64,000 nucleotides of DNA from Kocuria rosea subsp. polaris (GCA_023896275.1 MLDA01000020.1:18938-82937), one strand, 5' to 3'; positions 25,202 through 34,118 are shown, numbered from the stretch's first letter. Translations and numbers: made by a program. Notes: generated by a model not told the origin, from the sequence alone.

Positions 25202-25480
25202 TCAGGCTTCCAGCGCCCACGGGGCGTCGATGACGAGTTCGACGGCGGCCCGGAGCTTCTCCTTCTCCGCGGCCTGCTGCGCGAAGATGTTCGTGATGAA
25301 CGAGACGCCGACGCAGACCGCCGCGATGAGGGCGGCGATCACGATGCTCACGAGGAAGAGCTTCAGCGGCGACTTCCAGCGCCGCTCCGTCGGGTTGCTC
25401 CCGTAGAGGAGCGCATCCGTCAGCCGGGCACGGCGGACGGTGACGGACTCGATGAGTTGCGCGTCGAACTCCGATGACAT
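25202..25480 (-). CDS. Small single-span membrane protein of the type VII locus (EccB N-terminus-like)
   Basis: This 92-residue protein has a basic cytosolic N-terminus (R-R-A-R-L near 17), a short G-S-N-P-T-E-R-R-W stretch, and one hydrophobic segment at about 40-64, then an Ala/Glu/Lys-rich tail. The order (basic helix, short Pro loop, one membrane span) resembles the N-terminal part of EccB without its large periplasmic domain. That is inference by layout. It is first in the EccD/MinD-like/EccC operon and divergent from the WXG100 genes. If not EccB-like, it is of unknown function. Confidence 0.65.
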   Translation of the reverse strand: MSSEFDAQLIESVTVRRARLTDALLYGSNPTERRWKSPLKLFLVSIVIAALIAAVCVGVSFITNIFAQQAAEKEKLRAAVELVIDAPWALEA

Positions 25481-25715
25481 GCGGTCCTCTCTCGGTGCCT
25501 CGGGCGTGCTGTGCGGGTGTGCTCGTTGCGGTCCATCATGTCAGGTCGGGGGTGAAGACGGCGTGAATTTCTGCCGTGATGGGTAGTTCTCCCCATCCGC
25601 CGGCCTTGACCCGGGCCTCCTTGCGCCGTTGGATGGATATACGCCCGGCAGGCGGGTGACGGCGAGCGGACCACGAGGTTTCGCCGCGCAACATATCGAA
25701 CACAGAGGAGACCCC

Positions 25716-26069
25716 ATGGGTGACTTCAAGGGACGCATGAGCGTCGGCTCAGTGGCCGACGCGTCGAAGCAGTCGGAGGACTCCGGCCTCACGCTCATCA
25801 AGCTGGTCGAAGAGATGCTCGACGGTGTGGAGGAACTGCAGACCACGTTCAAGGGCGCCGCAGCCGCCGAGTTCGTGCAGGTCATCAACGAGGGCTCCCG
25901 CGTCCAGGGCGAGCTCATCGCCGCCCTCGCATCGATCTCCTCCGGCCAGGCCGAGACCGCGAAGGCCTACTTGGACATGGACGCCGAGATGGAGGGCGAG
26001 GGCCGCGACGCAGCTTCCGTCGCCTCGGCGACCTCCGGCAACACCGGCTTCAACCTCGGCGGCCGCTAG
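25716..26069 (+). CDS. WXG100-like Esx protein (FKG variant)
   Basis: This 117-residue helical protein is next to EccD/EccC and likely a secreted substrate of the type VII system. The helix-turn-helix pattern fits WXG100, but the Trp-x-Gly turn is replaced by F-K-G (residues 45-47). The C-terminal tail is longer than usual and rich in Ser, Ala and Gly, ending in F-N-L-G-G-R. A GAGGAG ribosome site lies 5 nt before the ATG. It pairs with the 103-residue gene 54 bp downstream and is divergent from the secretion operon. Confidence 0.8.
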   Translation: MGDFKGRMSVGSVADASKQSEDSGLTLIKLVEEMLDGVEELQTTFKGAAAAEFVQVINEGSRVQGELIAALASISSGQAETAKAYLDMDAEMEGEGRDAASVASATSGNTGFNLGGR

Positions 26070-26123
26070 GCCCGCCGCACGGCGAACCAGCGAACGACAG
26101 ACACCAGGCAAAGGACACAGGAC

Positions 26124-26435
26124 ATGGGCAAGGGCAACAGCGACGTCATCCAGTTCGATACCGCCAGCGCGGCGCAGATGGAGGGCACCGTCCTGCGCAT
26201 CGCGGGCCGGATCGAATCCATCATCGGCGACCGCGAGCAGCAGGCGAAGTTCGTCCAGGACAACTGGGACGACGCCAACAACCGCGAGGGCTACGACGCG
26301 AAGGAGAAGGCGTGGATGTCCGCCGGCCAGGACACGCTGGCACTCGTCCAGCGCATCCGGAAGCTCCTCGAGCAGAACCAGGTCACGGCGGTCGGCGCCG
26401 GCCGCAAGGTCGGCAACATCATCGACAGCATCTGA
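26124..26435 (+). CDS. WXG100-like Esx protein (WDD variant)
   Basis: This 103-residue protein is the partner of the preceding Esx gene. The central turn reads N-W-D-D-A (Trp48), so the Gly is replaced by Asp. Helical, charged flanks fit a WXG100 fold. It probably forms a heterodimer with the upstream protein, as EsxA/EsxB do. The ATG follows an AAAGGACACAGGAC region. The pair is followed by the fprA gene. Confidence 0.8.
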   Translation: MGKGNSDVIQFDTASAAQMEGTVLRIAGRIESIIGDREQQAKFVQDNWDDANNREGYDAKEKAWMSAGQDTLALVQRIRKLLEQNQVTAVGAGRKVGNIIDSI

Positions 26436-26508
26436 ATCCCGTTCGGCCCCGCAACCTGCCGGTAAGGTGAGCGCGGGCACATAGGTGTAGACGGCGTCGT
26501 ACTGGCAA

Positions 26509-26536
26509 TTAGACTAGTGTGCCGTGCGCTAATACT
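26509..26536 (+). promoter_or_regulatory. Candidate promoter of fprA
   Basis: TTAGAC (26509-26514) and TAATACT (26530-26536) are separated by 15 bp, or 16 bp to AATACT. The AT-rich patch is unusual here and lies 36 bp before the GTG start of fprA. Confidence 0.35.
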
Positions 26537-26571
26537 CCCGCGTGCCCGCGAACCCTCCGGAAGGAAACCAC

Positions 26572-28053
26572 GTGTCCAACCCTGCTGAGGTCGAGACCGC
26601 GGCTGTCGACGCCGCTCCGGCCAATCGCCCGCTGCGCGTTGCCATCATCGGCGCCGGCCCCGCCGGCGTCTACGCTGCGGACATCCTGACCAAGGCCGAG
26701 CGCGACTTCGAGGTCTCGATCGATCTCTTCGACGCCTACCCGGCGCCCTACGGGCTGATCCGCTACGGCGTGGCCCCGGACCACCCGCGTATCAAGGGCA
26801 TCGTCAAGGCGCTGCACAAGGTGCTCGACCGCGGTGACATTCGCTTCATCGGCAACGTGACCTACGGCCGCGACCTGCTGCTCTCCGACATCCGCGCGAT
26901 GTACGACGCGGTCATCTTCTCCACCGGCGCCATCAAGGACGCCCCGATGAACGTGCCCGGCGTCGAGCTCGAGGGGTCCTACGGGGCCGCCGACTTCGTC
27001 TCCTGGTACGACGGACACCCCGACGTGCCGCGCGAGTGGCCGCTGGACGCCGAGCAGGTCGCCGTCATCGGCAACGGCAACGTGGCCCTCGACGTCGCCC
27101 GCGTGCTCTCCAAGCACGCCGACGACCTGCTGTCCACGGAGATCCCGGACAACGTCTACGCGGGCCTGAAGTCTTCGCCCGTCACCGACGTGCACGTGTT
27201 CGGGCGCCGCGGCCCCGCCCAGGTGAAGTTCACCCCGCTCGAGCTCCGCGAGCTCTCCCACAGCCGCGACGTCGACATCGTGCTCTACCCGGAGGACTTC
27301 GACTTCGACGCCGCCTCCGACGAGGCGATCAAGACCAACAACCAGGTCAAGACCATGGTCTCCACGCTCACCAACTGGCTCGTCGAGCAGGAGGACCGCG
27401 AGGAGAACCCGGAGCACGTCCCGGCAAGCCGCCGCCTGCACCTCCATTTCCTGCACACGCCCGTCGAGATCGTCGGCGAAGACGGCCGCGTCGTCGGCAT
27501 GCGCTTCGAGCGCAACGAGCTCGACGGCACCGCCAACGTCCGCGGCACCGGCGAGATCGTCGAGTACCCGCTGCAGGCCGTCTACCGGGCCATTGGCTAC
27601 TTCGGCTCCGAACTGCCCGAGCTGGAGTTCGACGCCAAGCGCGGCGTCATCGTGAACGACGGCGGCCGCGTCCTGGACGCGGACGGCGCCCCGGTGCCCG
27701 GCATCTACACGACGGGCTGGATCAAGCGCGGCCCCATCGGCCTCATCGGCCACACCAAGGGCGACGCCCTGGAGACGGTAGGCAACCTCCTCGAGGACCG
27801 CACCGAACTGCCGGCGGCCTCCGAACCCGACGAGCAGGCGATCCTCGACTTCCTTCAGGGCCGCGGCATCGAGTACACGACGTGGGAGGGCTGGCTGACC
27901 CTCGACGCGCACGAGCGCGCCCTCGGCGAGGCCGCGGGCACGCTGTCGACCGACGCCGGCGAGATCACCCGCGAGCGTATCAAGGTTGTCCCCCGCGAAG
28001 AGATGGTCCGCGTCTCCCAGCAGATCCCGGCCGCAGCGAATGCCGACGCATGA
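26572..28053 (+). CDS. fprA: FAD-dependent ferredoxin-NADP+ reductase (FprA type)
   Basis: This 493-residue flavoprotein belongs to the adrenodoxin-reductase-like family and transfers electrons between NADPH and ferredoxin. The FAD-binding Rossmann motif is I-I-G-A-G-P-A-G-V-Y (about 25-34), the NADPH motif is I-G-N-G-N-V-A-L-D-V-A, and the C-terminal G-W-I-K-R-G-P-I-G-L-I-G is the conserved FAD segment. I chose GTG 26572, which has a GGAAGGA site 6 nt upstream; an in-frame GTG at 26542 has none. The stop overlaps the next gene by ATGA. Confidence 0.92.
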   Translation: MSNPAEVETAAVDAAPANRPLRVAIIGAGPAGVYAADILTKAERDFEVSIDLFDAYPAPYGLIRYGVAPDHPRIKGIVKALHKVLDRGDIRFIGNVTYGRDLLLSDIRAMYDAVIFSTGAIKDAPMNVPGVELEGSYGAADFVSWYDGHPDVPREWPLDAEQVAVIGNGNVALDVARVLSKHADDLLSTEIPDNVYAGLKSSPVTDVHVFGRRGPAQVKFTPLELRELSHSRDVDIVLYPEDFDFDAASDEAIKTNNQVKTMVSTLTNWLVEQEDREENPEHVPASRRLHLHFLHTPVEIVGEDGRVVGMRFERNELDGTANVRGTGEIVEYPLQAVYRAIGYFGSELPELEFDAKRGVIVNDGGRVLDADGAPVPGIYTTGWIKRGPIGLIGHTKGDALETVGNLLEDRTELPAASEPDEQAILDFLQGRGIEYTTWEGWLTLDAHERALGEAAGTLSTDAGEITRERIKVVPREEMVRVSQQIPAAANADA

Positions 28054-29018
28054 GTCAGCGACCGGTTGAAAGCGAGGGTGCCGTGACCACTCCCAAGCAG
28101 ACTCCTTCGCTCGAGCGTCGCGCCGCGGTGCCTCAGGTCGTCGCCAACGTCCTGCGCGGCGGCCTGATCGGCGCCGTTGAGGTCATGCCGGGCGTCAGCG
28201 GCGGCACGGTCGCGCTCGTCGTCATGATCTACGAGCGCCTCATCGCGTCGGCCTCGGCGGCGATCGCCGGGTTCTTCCTCCTCGCCACGGGGCTGTTCCG
28301 CGGCGCCGACGTGCGCCGCCGCGGCCTGAACCGGCTGCGCGAGGTCGACTGGCTCCTGATCGTTCCGCTCGTGATCGGCATGGGCGCCGCGATCCTGACC
28401 ATGTCGCACGTGATGGAGTCCCTCGTCGAGAACCACCCGACGCTCATGCGGGCCGCCTTCTTCGGGATGGTGCTCGTCTCGCTGCTCATCCCCATCCGCA
28501 TGGCCGGGGACTGGCGCGTGCGCGACTGGCTGTACTTCGGCGTCGCCGGCGCCGTGACCGCGATCGCGGTGAGCCTGCCCTCGGCGCCGCTGGAGATCAC
28601 CCCGCTGACGATCATGGGGTGCGCGGCGATCGCCGTCTGCGCGCTGGCCCTGCCCGGTCTCTCCGGCTCCTTCCTGCTCCTGGCGTTGGGGATGTACGAG
28701 CCGACGCTGGAGGCCGTGAACAACCGCGACTTCGGCTACCTCGGCCTGTTCCTGCTCGGTGCCGCCACGGGTGGCGTGGTGATTATCCTGGGCCTGCGGC
28801 GCTTGCTGCGCACGCGCCACCACGTAACGATGGTCGTCGTCACGGGCCTCATGGCGGGCGGCCTCCGCGCCCTGTGGCCGTGGCAGGACGAAGCCCGCAA
28901 CATCGTCGCCGTCGAACCCGGAAGCCTCGGGCCGGTCATCGCGCTCGCCGTTGCGGGCGCCGTCGTCGTGGGTGTCGGGGTCTGGGTCGAGCACCGGCTG
29001 TCGTCGCGCCGGCCCTAA
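28050..29018 (+). CDS. DUF368 membrane protein (polyprenyl-phosphate transporter type)
   Basis: This 322-residue protein has about eight to ten hydrophobic segments. It carries the two inverted-repeat motifs of DUF368: V-M-P-G-V-S-G-G-T near residue 50 and L-P-G-L-S-G-S-F near residue 205. DUF368 proteins (PopT-like) have been described as undecaprenyl-phosphate flippases that recycle the cell-wall lipid carrier. The ATG at 28050 overlaps the fprA stop (ATGA). GTG 28083 with a GAGGG site is an alternative start that shortens it by 11 residues. It is followed by a 28-bp palindrome. Confidence 0.85.
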   Translation: MSQRPVESEGAVTTPKQTPSLERRAAVPQVVANVLRGGLIGAVEVMPGVSGGTVALVVMIYERLIASASAAIAGFFLLATGLFRGADVRRRGLNRLREVDWLLIVPLVIGMGAAILTMSHVMESLVENHPTLMRAAFFGMVLVSLLIPIRMAGDWRVRDWLYFGVAGAVTAIAVSLPSAPLEITPLTIMGCAAIAVCALALPGLSGSFLLLALGMYEPTLEAVNNRDFGYLGLFLLGAATGGVVIILGLRRLLRTRHHVTMVVVTGLMAGGLRALWPWQDEARNIVAVEPGSLGPVIALAVAGAVVVGVGVWVEHRLSSRRP

Positions 29019-29034
29019 ACCGCCCGCGGGATTT

Positions 29035-29062
29035 GATACATCATCCCTCGGGATGATGTGTC
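29035..29062. promoter_or_regulatory. 28-bp palindrome upstream of the MacAB-like operon
   Basis: The arms at 29035-29047 and 29050-29062 are inverted repeats with one mismatch and two central bases (TC). The core TCATCCC-TC-GGGATGA is a perfect dyad. It lies 17 bp after the upstream stop and about 115 bp before the adaptor gene, as an operator for a dimeric regulator (for example a NarL-type response regulator) or as a terminator would. No T-run follows. Confidence 0.55.
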
Positions 29063-29177
29063 ACGGTGTACCCGTAGACGTAAGATCGTCGGGCGACTTC
29101 TCGGCGGTGATCAGGTCTTTCCCGTCAGGATCGCGAGTTCGAACACCCGAATTGATCCTTGCGAAACGAGTACCTGA

Positions 29178-30227
29178 ATGAGTAGCAGTCGTGCTGTGCG
29201 CCGCACAGTCGTCGCGGTCCTGTGGTTGGCGATCGGCCTCCTGATCGCCGTGAGCCTTGTGAAGCTCGCCTTCTTCGGCGGCGCGGTCGGTGCCGCCGAC
29301 GATGCGTTGTACCCCACGGGGCAGATCCCGGTGGAGGCGGTCTCGGTGGAGACGGGGACGGTGGAGAACAGCCTCGCCATCGACGGGACGATTACGCTTG
29401 ATTCCGCGGAGAAGGCGCTCGCGCCCGCCGATGGTGAGGTCAACTACGCCTTCGTGGCTGCGGGCGACCGCGTCGTGAAGGGTGAGCGGATCCTCCAGGT
29501 GCGCAGCGAGGTGCTCCCGGAACCGGCGGACGAGGCGCCGCTCGGCGACGAGGACGACGTCGTGCTGGTGCCCGCGGCCCCGGAGCCGCGGGTGACCTAC
29601 ACCGACGTCTACGCGCCGGCCGACGGCAAGCTCGCCGATTTCGCGATCCATCTCGGGGACGAGGTGGCCAAGGACGACGAGCTCGCCACGATTCAGCCGG
29701 AGACCTTCACCGCGACGGGCACGATCAACCCACTCGACCGCTACCGGTTGCTCGACGCCTCGCTGTCGGCGGTCGTGACCATCGAGGGCGGACCCGAACC
29801 GTTCGGCTGCGACCGCCTCGTCTTCAGCGACGCCGCCTCCGAGAAGGCCCCGGAGCCGACGGCCGAAGAGGAGATGATGGGCGAGGAGCCCGGCGGCGAG
29901 AACGGCAGTTCCGTGAGCTGCCGCGTGCCGGGACACGTCACCGTCTTCGACGGCCTCAGCATGTCCATGGAGATCGACGCCGGCACGGTCGACGACGCCG
30001 TCGTCGTGCCTGTGACCGCCGTCCGCGGCCTCGTCGGCGCCGGCACCGTCTGGAGTGTGGATGACAGCGGGAACGAGACGGAGCGCGACGTCGACCTCGG
30101 CGTCACCGACGGCAAGATGGTCCAGGTCACCTCGGGTCTCAAGCCCGGCGACCAGGTCCTGCGCTTCGTGCCCGGCTCGGACCCGGAGCTTGAGCCCGGG
30201 TTCGAGGAGATGGGCTACTACGAATGA
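29178..30227 (+). CDS. MacA-like membrane fusion/adaptor protein
   Basis: This 349-residue protein is anchored by one N-terminal helix (about 8-34). Lipoyl-like barrel segments follow (A-P-A-D-G-E-V near 80, Y-A-P-A-D-G-K near 145), with a C-terminal barrel domain. It resembles adaptor proteins that work with MacB-type ABC transporters, here in a Gram-positive where the partner is the two next genes. A linker rich in Glu near 215-240 is unusual. The stop overlaps the ATPase start (ATGA). Antimicrobial peptide or lipid export is the usual role; the substrate is unknown. Confidence 0.82.
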   Translation: MSSSRAVRRTVVAVLWLAIGLLIAVSLVKLAFFGGAVGAADDALYPTGQIPVEAVSVETGTVENSLAIDGTITLDSAEKALAPADGEVNYAFVAAGDRVVKGERILQVRSEVLPEPADEAPLGDEDDVVLVPAAPEPRVTYTDVYAPADGKLADFAIHLGDEVAKDDELATIQPETFTATGTINPLDRYRLLDASLSAVVTIEGGPEPFGCDRLVFSDAASEKAPEPTAEEEMMGEEPGGENGSSVSCRVPGHVTVFDGLSMSMEIDAGTVDDAVVVPVTAVRGLVGAGTVWSVDDSGNETERDVDLGVTDGKMVQVTSGLKPGDQVLRFVPGSDPELEPGFEEMGYYE

Positions 30228-30931
30228 GCGGCGCTGAGCTCCTGAAGCTCGAGGCAGTGACGCGCAGCGTCCAGCTGCCCGACGACAGCGAACTGCAGAT
30301 CCTCTCGGGCATCGACCTCACGGTCAGCGAGGGTGACCACATCGCCATCGTCGGCCGCTCCGGGACGGGAAAATCCACCCTGCTGAACATCCTCGGGCTG
30401 CTCGACACGCCCACGTCTGGCACGCTCACGTGGTCCGGCACGGACGCCTCGCGACTGAGTGCCCGGCGTGCCGCACGCATCCGCGGCCGCGACCTCGGAT
30501 TCGTCTTCCAGCAGTTCAACCTGCTGCCGGGACGCACCGCCCTGGAGAACGTCATGGCGCCGCTCATGTACGCGACCGGACGCGACTTCTGGCAGCGGCG
30601 GCGGCTCGCGACCGAGTCCCTCGAGCGGGTGGGCCTCGGCGACCGGCTCGACTCAATGCCGCAGACCCTCTCCGGGGGCGAGCAGCAGCGCGTCGCCATC
30701 GCTCGCGCTCTCGTGCGTCGGCCGCGCGTCGTGCTCGCTGACGAACCGACCGGCGCGCTCGACGTGACGACCGGGCGGGCGGTCATGGAGCTGCTCGACG
30801 CCGCGACCGGCGAGGACGGTTCCGCCCTCATCACCATCACGCACGACAGCAACGTCGCTGCGCTGGCCCGCGCCCAGTTCCAGCTCGACGGCGGCAGGCT
30901 GCACCCGCTCGAAGCGGAGGCTGCGCTGTGA
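30224..30931 (+). CDS. MacB-like ABC transporter ATP-binding protein
   Basis: This 235-residue ATPase has Walker A G-R-S-G-T-G-K-S-T, Q-loop F-Q-Q-F-N-L-L-P, signature L-S-G-G-E-Q-Q-R, Walker B V-V-L-A-D-E-P-T-G-A-L-D and H-loop T-H-D. The D-E-P-T-G-A-L-D and F-Q-Q-F-N-L-L sequences are typical of the MacB/LolD/FtsE clade. It starts by ATGA overlap with the adaptor gene and ends by GTGA overlap with the permease gene. Together they are one tripartite exporter operon. Confidence 0.9.
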   Translation: MSGAELLKLEAVTRSVQLPDDSELQILSGIDLTVSEGDHIAIVGRSGTGKSTLLNILGLLDTPTSGTLTWSGTDASRLSARRAARIRGRDLGFVFQQFNLLPGRTALENVMAPLMYATGRDFWQRRRLATESLERVGLGDRLDSMPQTLSGGEQQRVAIARALVRRPRVVLADEPTGALDVTTGRAVMELLDAATGEDGSALITITHDSNVAALARAQFQLDGGRLHPLEAEAAL

Positions 30932-32160
30932 ACAGGATCGGAAGACTTTTCACCGGCTTCGTCGCCGCCATCGTCGAGGCGTGGCAGGAGCTGCGCATCC
31001 ACCGGCTGCGCGTGCTGCTCTCCCTCATCGGGGTCACGGTCGCCGTCGCGTCGCTGACGACGGCCGTCGCCGGGGCCGGGATCGCGCAACAGCTCGTCAA
31101 GGAACGCTACGAAAGCGAGGGCCGGCCGGCCCTCATCGTGGCCAATGCGTACAACTCGACCGCAGAGGGCCCCGTCGGCGTACCGCAGGGCGTGCGGCAG
31201 GCGTTCGAAGCGACGGCGGAACGCTTCGACATCACCTACGCGTCCATGGACGGCCGGGCATGGGGGCTCCGTGTCACCCACGACGGGGTCTCCGTCTCCC
31301 CGGACATCAAGGTGGTGGACCCGGAGTACGCGCCGATGCACCGGCTCGTCACGCAGCAGGGCCGCTGGCTCGAGGACGAGGACGCACGCAACATGTCGCC
31401 GGCCGTCGTCGTCGACGAGACGCTGCTGAAGGCGCTCGGCCTCGAGCACGCGCCGCTACCGCTGACGATCGACCTCAAGGCTGACTCGACGGTTTCGGCG
31501 ACCGTCGTCGGCTCCGTCCCGCGCAGCGGGTACGGGGAAGAAGGCAGCCTCTGGATGCTCCCGGATACCTACCAGCAGTGGTTCGGCGTCGAGGCCCCGT
31601 TGGAGGGTGCCGAGTTCCGGTTGTGGGTCCCGATCGAGGGCTCGGAGGAGCTGGCCATGTCGTTCGCTCGCGCAATGCAGGCTGAGGTCCCGGGGCTGCA
31701 GGTCGACGCGTACCGTCAGGACTATCTCGCGTGGGGTCCCGACGAGTCGCTGAAGCAGATGGCGCTCGCCGTGAGCGCGATCGCCGCCATCATCCTGCTG
31801 CTCGGCTCGCTCAGCCTGCTCAACGTGGCGATGGTGACGATGAAGCAGCGGGTCCGCGAGGTCGGCATCCGGCGCAGCTTCGGTGCCACGACCGGCCGGG
31901 TCTTCTTCTCGGTCATGATGGAGAGCGTCGTTGCGACGGCGGCGGCCGGCCTGATTGGAGTCATGCTCTCGATCGCGATCCTCTCGAGCCCATGGGTGGC
32001 CTCAGTCGCCTCCCTGGAGGGGATCGACGAAATGCCCGGCTTCCCGCTCGAGGCGGCGCTGCTCGGGCTCGGCATCTCCGTCGCCGTCGGCGCCCTGGCA
32101 GGAGTGCTTCCCGCCCTCGTCGCCGCGCGAGTGCGGATCGTCGACGCGATCCGGTTCTGA
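30928..32160 (+). CDS. MacB-like ABC transporter permease (FtsX fold)
   Basis: This 410-residue permease has one N-terminal membrane helix (about 30-53), a large extracytoplasmic domain (about 55-270) and three C-terminal helices, the MacB/FtsX topology. R-E-V-G-I-R-R-S-F-G-A-T is the characteristic cytoplasmic coupling segment. It starts at GTG 30928 with a GTGA overlap to the ATPase gene. The substrate is unknown. No peptide or regulatory gene is seen in the operon itself. Confidence 0.9.
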   Translation: MNRIGRLFTGFVAAIVEAWQELRIHRLRVLLSLIGVTVAVASLTTAVAGAGIAQQLVKERYESEGRPALIVANAYNSTAEGPVGVPQGVRQAFEATAERFDITYASMDGRAWGLRVTHDGVSVSPDIKVVDPEYAPMHRLVTQQGRWLEDEDARNMSPAVVVDETLLKALGLEHAPLPLTIDLKADSTVSATVVGSVPRSGYGEEGSLWMLPDTYQQWFGVEAPLEGAEFRLWVPIEGSEELAMSFARAMQAEVPGLQVDAYRQDYLAWGPDESLKQMALAVSAIAAIILLLGSLSLLNVAMVTMKQRVREVGIRRSFGATTGRVFFSVMMESVVATAAAGLIGVMLSIAILSSPWVASVASLEGIDEMPGFPLEAALLGLGISVAVGALAGVLPALVAARVRIVDAIRF

Positions 32161-32249
32161 GTTTGCCCGGCGGCTGAGCGCCGGCTGTGCAGAGGGTGTG
32201 CATGCTCTGCGCCGGTGGCGAATCCGGCATCCGGGGCGCCAAGCGCCGG

Positions 32250-32255
32250 TAAACT
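32250..32255 (+). promoter_or_regulatory. -10 element for a leaderless htpX transcript
   Basis: TAAACT is 6 nt before the GTG start of htpX, with no ribosome binding site. Confidence 0.55.
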
Positions 32256-32261
32256 GGGACC

Positions 32262-33131
32262 GTGCATAAACACAACAACGGACTGAAGACGGCGCTCCTG
32301 TTGGGGGCCATGTTCGGCCTGCTCCTGCTCATCGGATCGCTCATCGCTTCTGGCACGGGCCAGTCGATGTTCATCTGGCTCTTCGCGCTGATCGGGGTCG
32401 GGACCACGGCCTACGGCTACTGGAACTCGGACAAGCTCGCCATCCGCGCGATGCAGGCCTACCCGGTGACGGAGGACCAGCAGCCGCAGATGTACCGGAT
32501 CGTCCGGGAACTCTCGATCACCGCCCAGAAGCCCATGCCGCGCCTGTACGTCTCGCCGACGATGGCACCCAACGCGTTCGCGACGGGGCGCAACCCGGAG
32601 AACGCCGCGGTCTGCTGCACGGAGGGCATCCTCCAGCTGCTGGACGAGCGCGAGCTGCGCGGCGTGCTCGGCCACGAACTCATGCACGTCTACAACCGCG
32701 ACATCCTCACCTCGTCGGTGGCGGCGGCCGTGGCAGGCGTCGTGACGTCGGTCGCCCAATTCATGCTGCTCTTCGGCGGCGGGGATCGCCGCAACGCGAA
32801 CCCGATCGCCATGATCGCCATGGCCCTGCTGGCGCCGCTGGCCGCCTCGCTGATTCAGATGGCCGTCAGCCGGACCCGCGAGTACGACGCCGACGAGGAC
32901 GGTGCGCAGCTGACGGGAGACCCGCTCGCGCTCGCCTCCGCGCTGCGCAAGCTGGAGATGGGTGTGCAGCGGGCACCGCTGCCCGAGGACCAGCGGCTCG
33001 TGAACACGTCGCACCTGATGATCGCCAACCCGTTTTTGGGCGGGGCCAAGAAGCTCTTCGCGACGCACCCGCCGATGGACGACCGCATCGCCCGGCTCGA
33101 GCGGATGGCCGGCCGCCCGCTCGGCTACTGA
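32262..33131 (+). CDS. htpX: Zinc metalloprotease HtpX
   Basis: This 289-residue membrane M48 peptidase degrades misfolded membrane proteins. The catalytic H-E-L-M-H is at residues 138-142, with a distal Glu in the R-E-Y-D-A-D-E region near 208. Two N-terminal helices (about 10-30 and 36-54) and two central helices anchor it. It starts with GTG at 32262, 6 nt after TAAACT, and is probably leaderless. A long bidirectional hairpin separates it from the convergent yajQ-like gene. Confidence 0.9.
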   Translation: MHKHNNGLKTALLLGAMFGLLLLIGSLIASGTGQSMFIWLFALIGVGTTAYGYWNSDKLAIRAMQAYPVTEDQQPQMYRIVRELSITAQKPMPRLYVSPTMAPNAFATGRNPENAAVCCTEGILQLLDERELRGVLGHELMHVYNRDILTSSVAAAVAGVVTSVAQFMLLFGGGDRRNANPIAMIAMALLAPLAASLIQMAVSRTREYDADEDGAQLTGDPLALASALRKLEMGVQRAPLPEDQRLVNTSHLMIANPFLGGAKKLFATHPPMDDRIARLERMAGRPLGY

Positions 33132-33150
33132 TCCGCGGCCGACCGGCCCT

Positions 33151-33203
33151 GGTACGACGACGGCCACCTCACCTGTGTCAGGTGGGGTGGCCGTCGTCGT
33201 ACC
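33151..33203. terminator. Bidirectional terminator hairpin
   Basis: GGTACGACGACGGCCAC (33151-33167) pairs with the complementary run ending at 33203, with an inner CACCT/AGGTG stem around GTGTC. It lies between the convergent htpX and yajQ-like genes. The ACGACGACGGCC arm is shared with 17621-17690. Confidence 0.75.
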
Positions 33204-33219
33204 GGAGTGTGCCTAGAAA

Positions 33220-33708
33220 TTAGCGCAGGTTCACGAACTGCAGGTCAGCGTCCTCGAAACCCTTGAGCAGCGACATGGTCGCCTGCAGGTCGTCGCGCGA
33301 CTTGGAGGAGACCCGGAGCTCGTCGCCCTGGATGGTCGACTTCACACCCTTGGGCGCCTCGTCGCGGATCAGCTTGTTGATCTTCTTGGCCACGTCCTGG
33401 GCGATGCCCTCCTTGATGGTGGCCTCCATCCGGTACTCCTTACCGGAGGCGAACGGCTCGCCGGCGTCGAGGGACTTCAGCGAGATGCCGCGCTTGACGA
33501 GCTTGGACTGGAAGACGTCAAGCACAGTCTTGACGCGCTCCTCGGTGGAAGCCTTCATCAGGATCGACTCCCCGCTGTAATCGATCTCCGCGCCGACGCC
33601 CTTGAAGTCGTAGCGCTGCGCGATCTCCTTCTGCGCCTGGACGAGCGCGTTCGAGACCTCCTGCTTGTCGACTTTGCTGACGACGTCGAACGTAGAATCG
33701 CTAGCCAT
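33220..33708 (-). CDS. yajQ: YajQ-family nucleotide-binding protein
   Basis: This 162-residue cytosolic protein of the YajQ/DUF520 family has two ferredoxin-like domains. The family binds nucleotides or tRNA, and some members bind cyclic-di-GMP. Conserved segments visible are [16 protein letters not shown], and [10 protein letters not shown] near the C-terminus. The ATG is preceded by AGGAGG. Its role in this organism is not known. Confidence 0.9.
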   Translation of the reverse strand: MASDSTFDVVSKVDKQEVSNALVQAQKEIAQRYDFKGVGAEIDYSGESILMKASTEERVKTVLDVFQSKLVKRGISLKSLDAGEPFASGKEYRMEATIKEGIAQDVAKKINKLIRDEAPKGVKSTIQGDELRVSSKSRDDLQATMSLLKGFEDADLQFVNLR

Positions 33709-33789
33709 CGATGTACCTCCTGGGTTGGTGGATGTCTTTCGTCCAGCCTACCGGGAAGTGCTCGATTCGATTCTTGCGGGAAAGTTCTG

Positions 33790-33795
33790 TAGAGT
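33790..33795 (+). promoter_or_regulatory. -10 element of tRNA-Tyr
   Basis: TAGAGT lies 26 bp before the tRNA-Tyr gene. A weak -35 (TTCGAT) is 18 bp upstream. Confidence 0.35.
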
Positions 33796-33821
33796 ATTTT
33801 TTCGTTCCGCAGGGAACGTTC

Positions 33822-33903
33822 GGCAGATTACCCGAGCGGCCAAAGGGGGCTGACTGTAAATCAGCTGGCAATGCCTACGGGGGTTCGAATCCCTCATCTG
33901 CCA
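33822..33903 (+). tRNA. tRNA-Tyr (GTA)
   Basis: This 82-nt class II tRNA has acceptor arms GGCAGAT (33822-33828) and ATCTGCC (33896-33902) with discriminator A. The anticodon loop reads CTGTAAA with GTA, and a long variable arm and the T-loop GGTTCGAATCC follow. CCA is not encoded. Confidence 0.95.
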
Positions 33904-33911
33904 CCGAACGC

Positions 33912-33954
33912 AAAGGGTCTGAATACCTCGTCAGCGAGGGATTCGGACCCTTTT
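33912..33954 (+). terminator. Terminator of tRNA-Tyr
   Basis: AAAGGGTC (33912-33919) pairs with GACCCTTT (33946-33953), extended inward by GAAT/ATTC and CCTCG/CGAGG, and ends in TTTT. It is a typical Rho-independent terminator. Confidence 0.8.
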
Positions 33955-34118
33955 CGCATGCCCGGGAAACCTTCCGCTCCGGCGATCGTCGGCGTAGGCT
34001 CGCAGGACGTGAGCGGCTTTGGGGAGCTGCAGTTCTTGTCGGGCATTGCGGACGTCCGCAGCAACGCACCTTGAATCTGGTCAGCGACATCGTGAATCGA
34101 TTCGAGGAGGCGGTTCTC

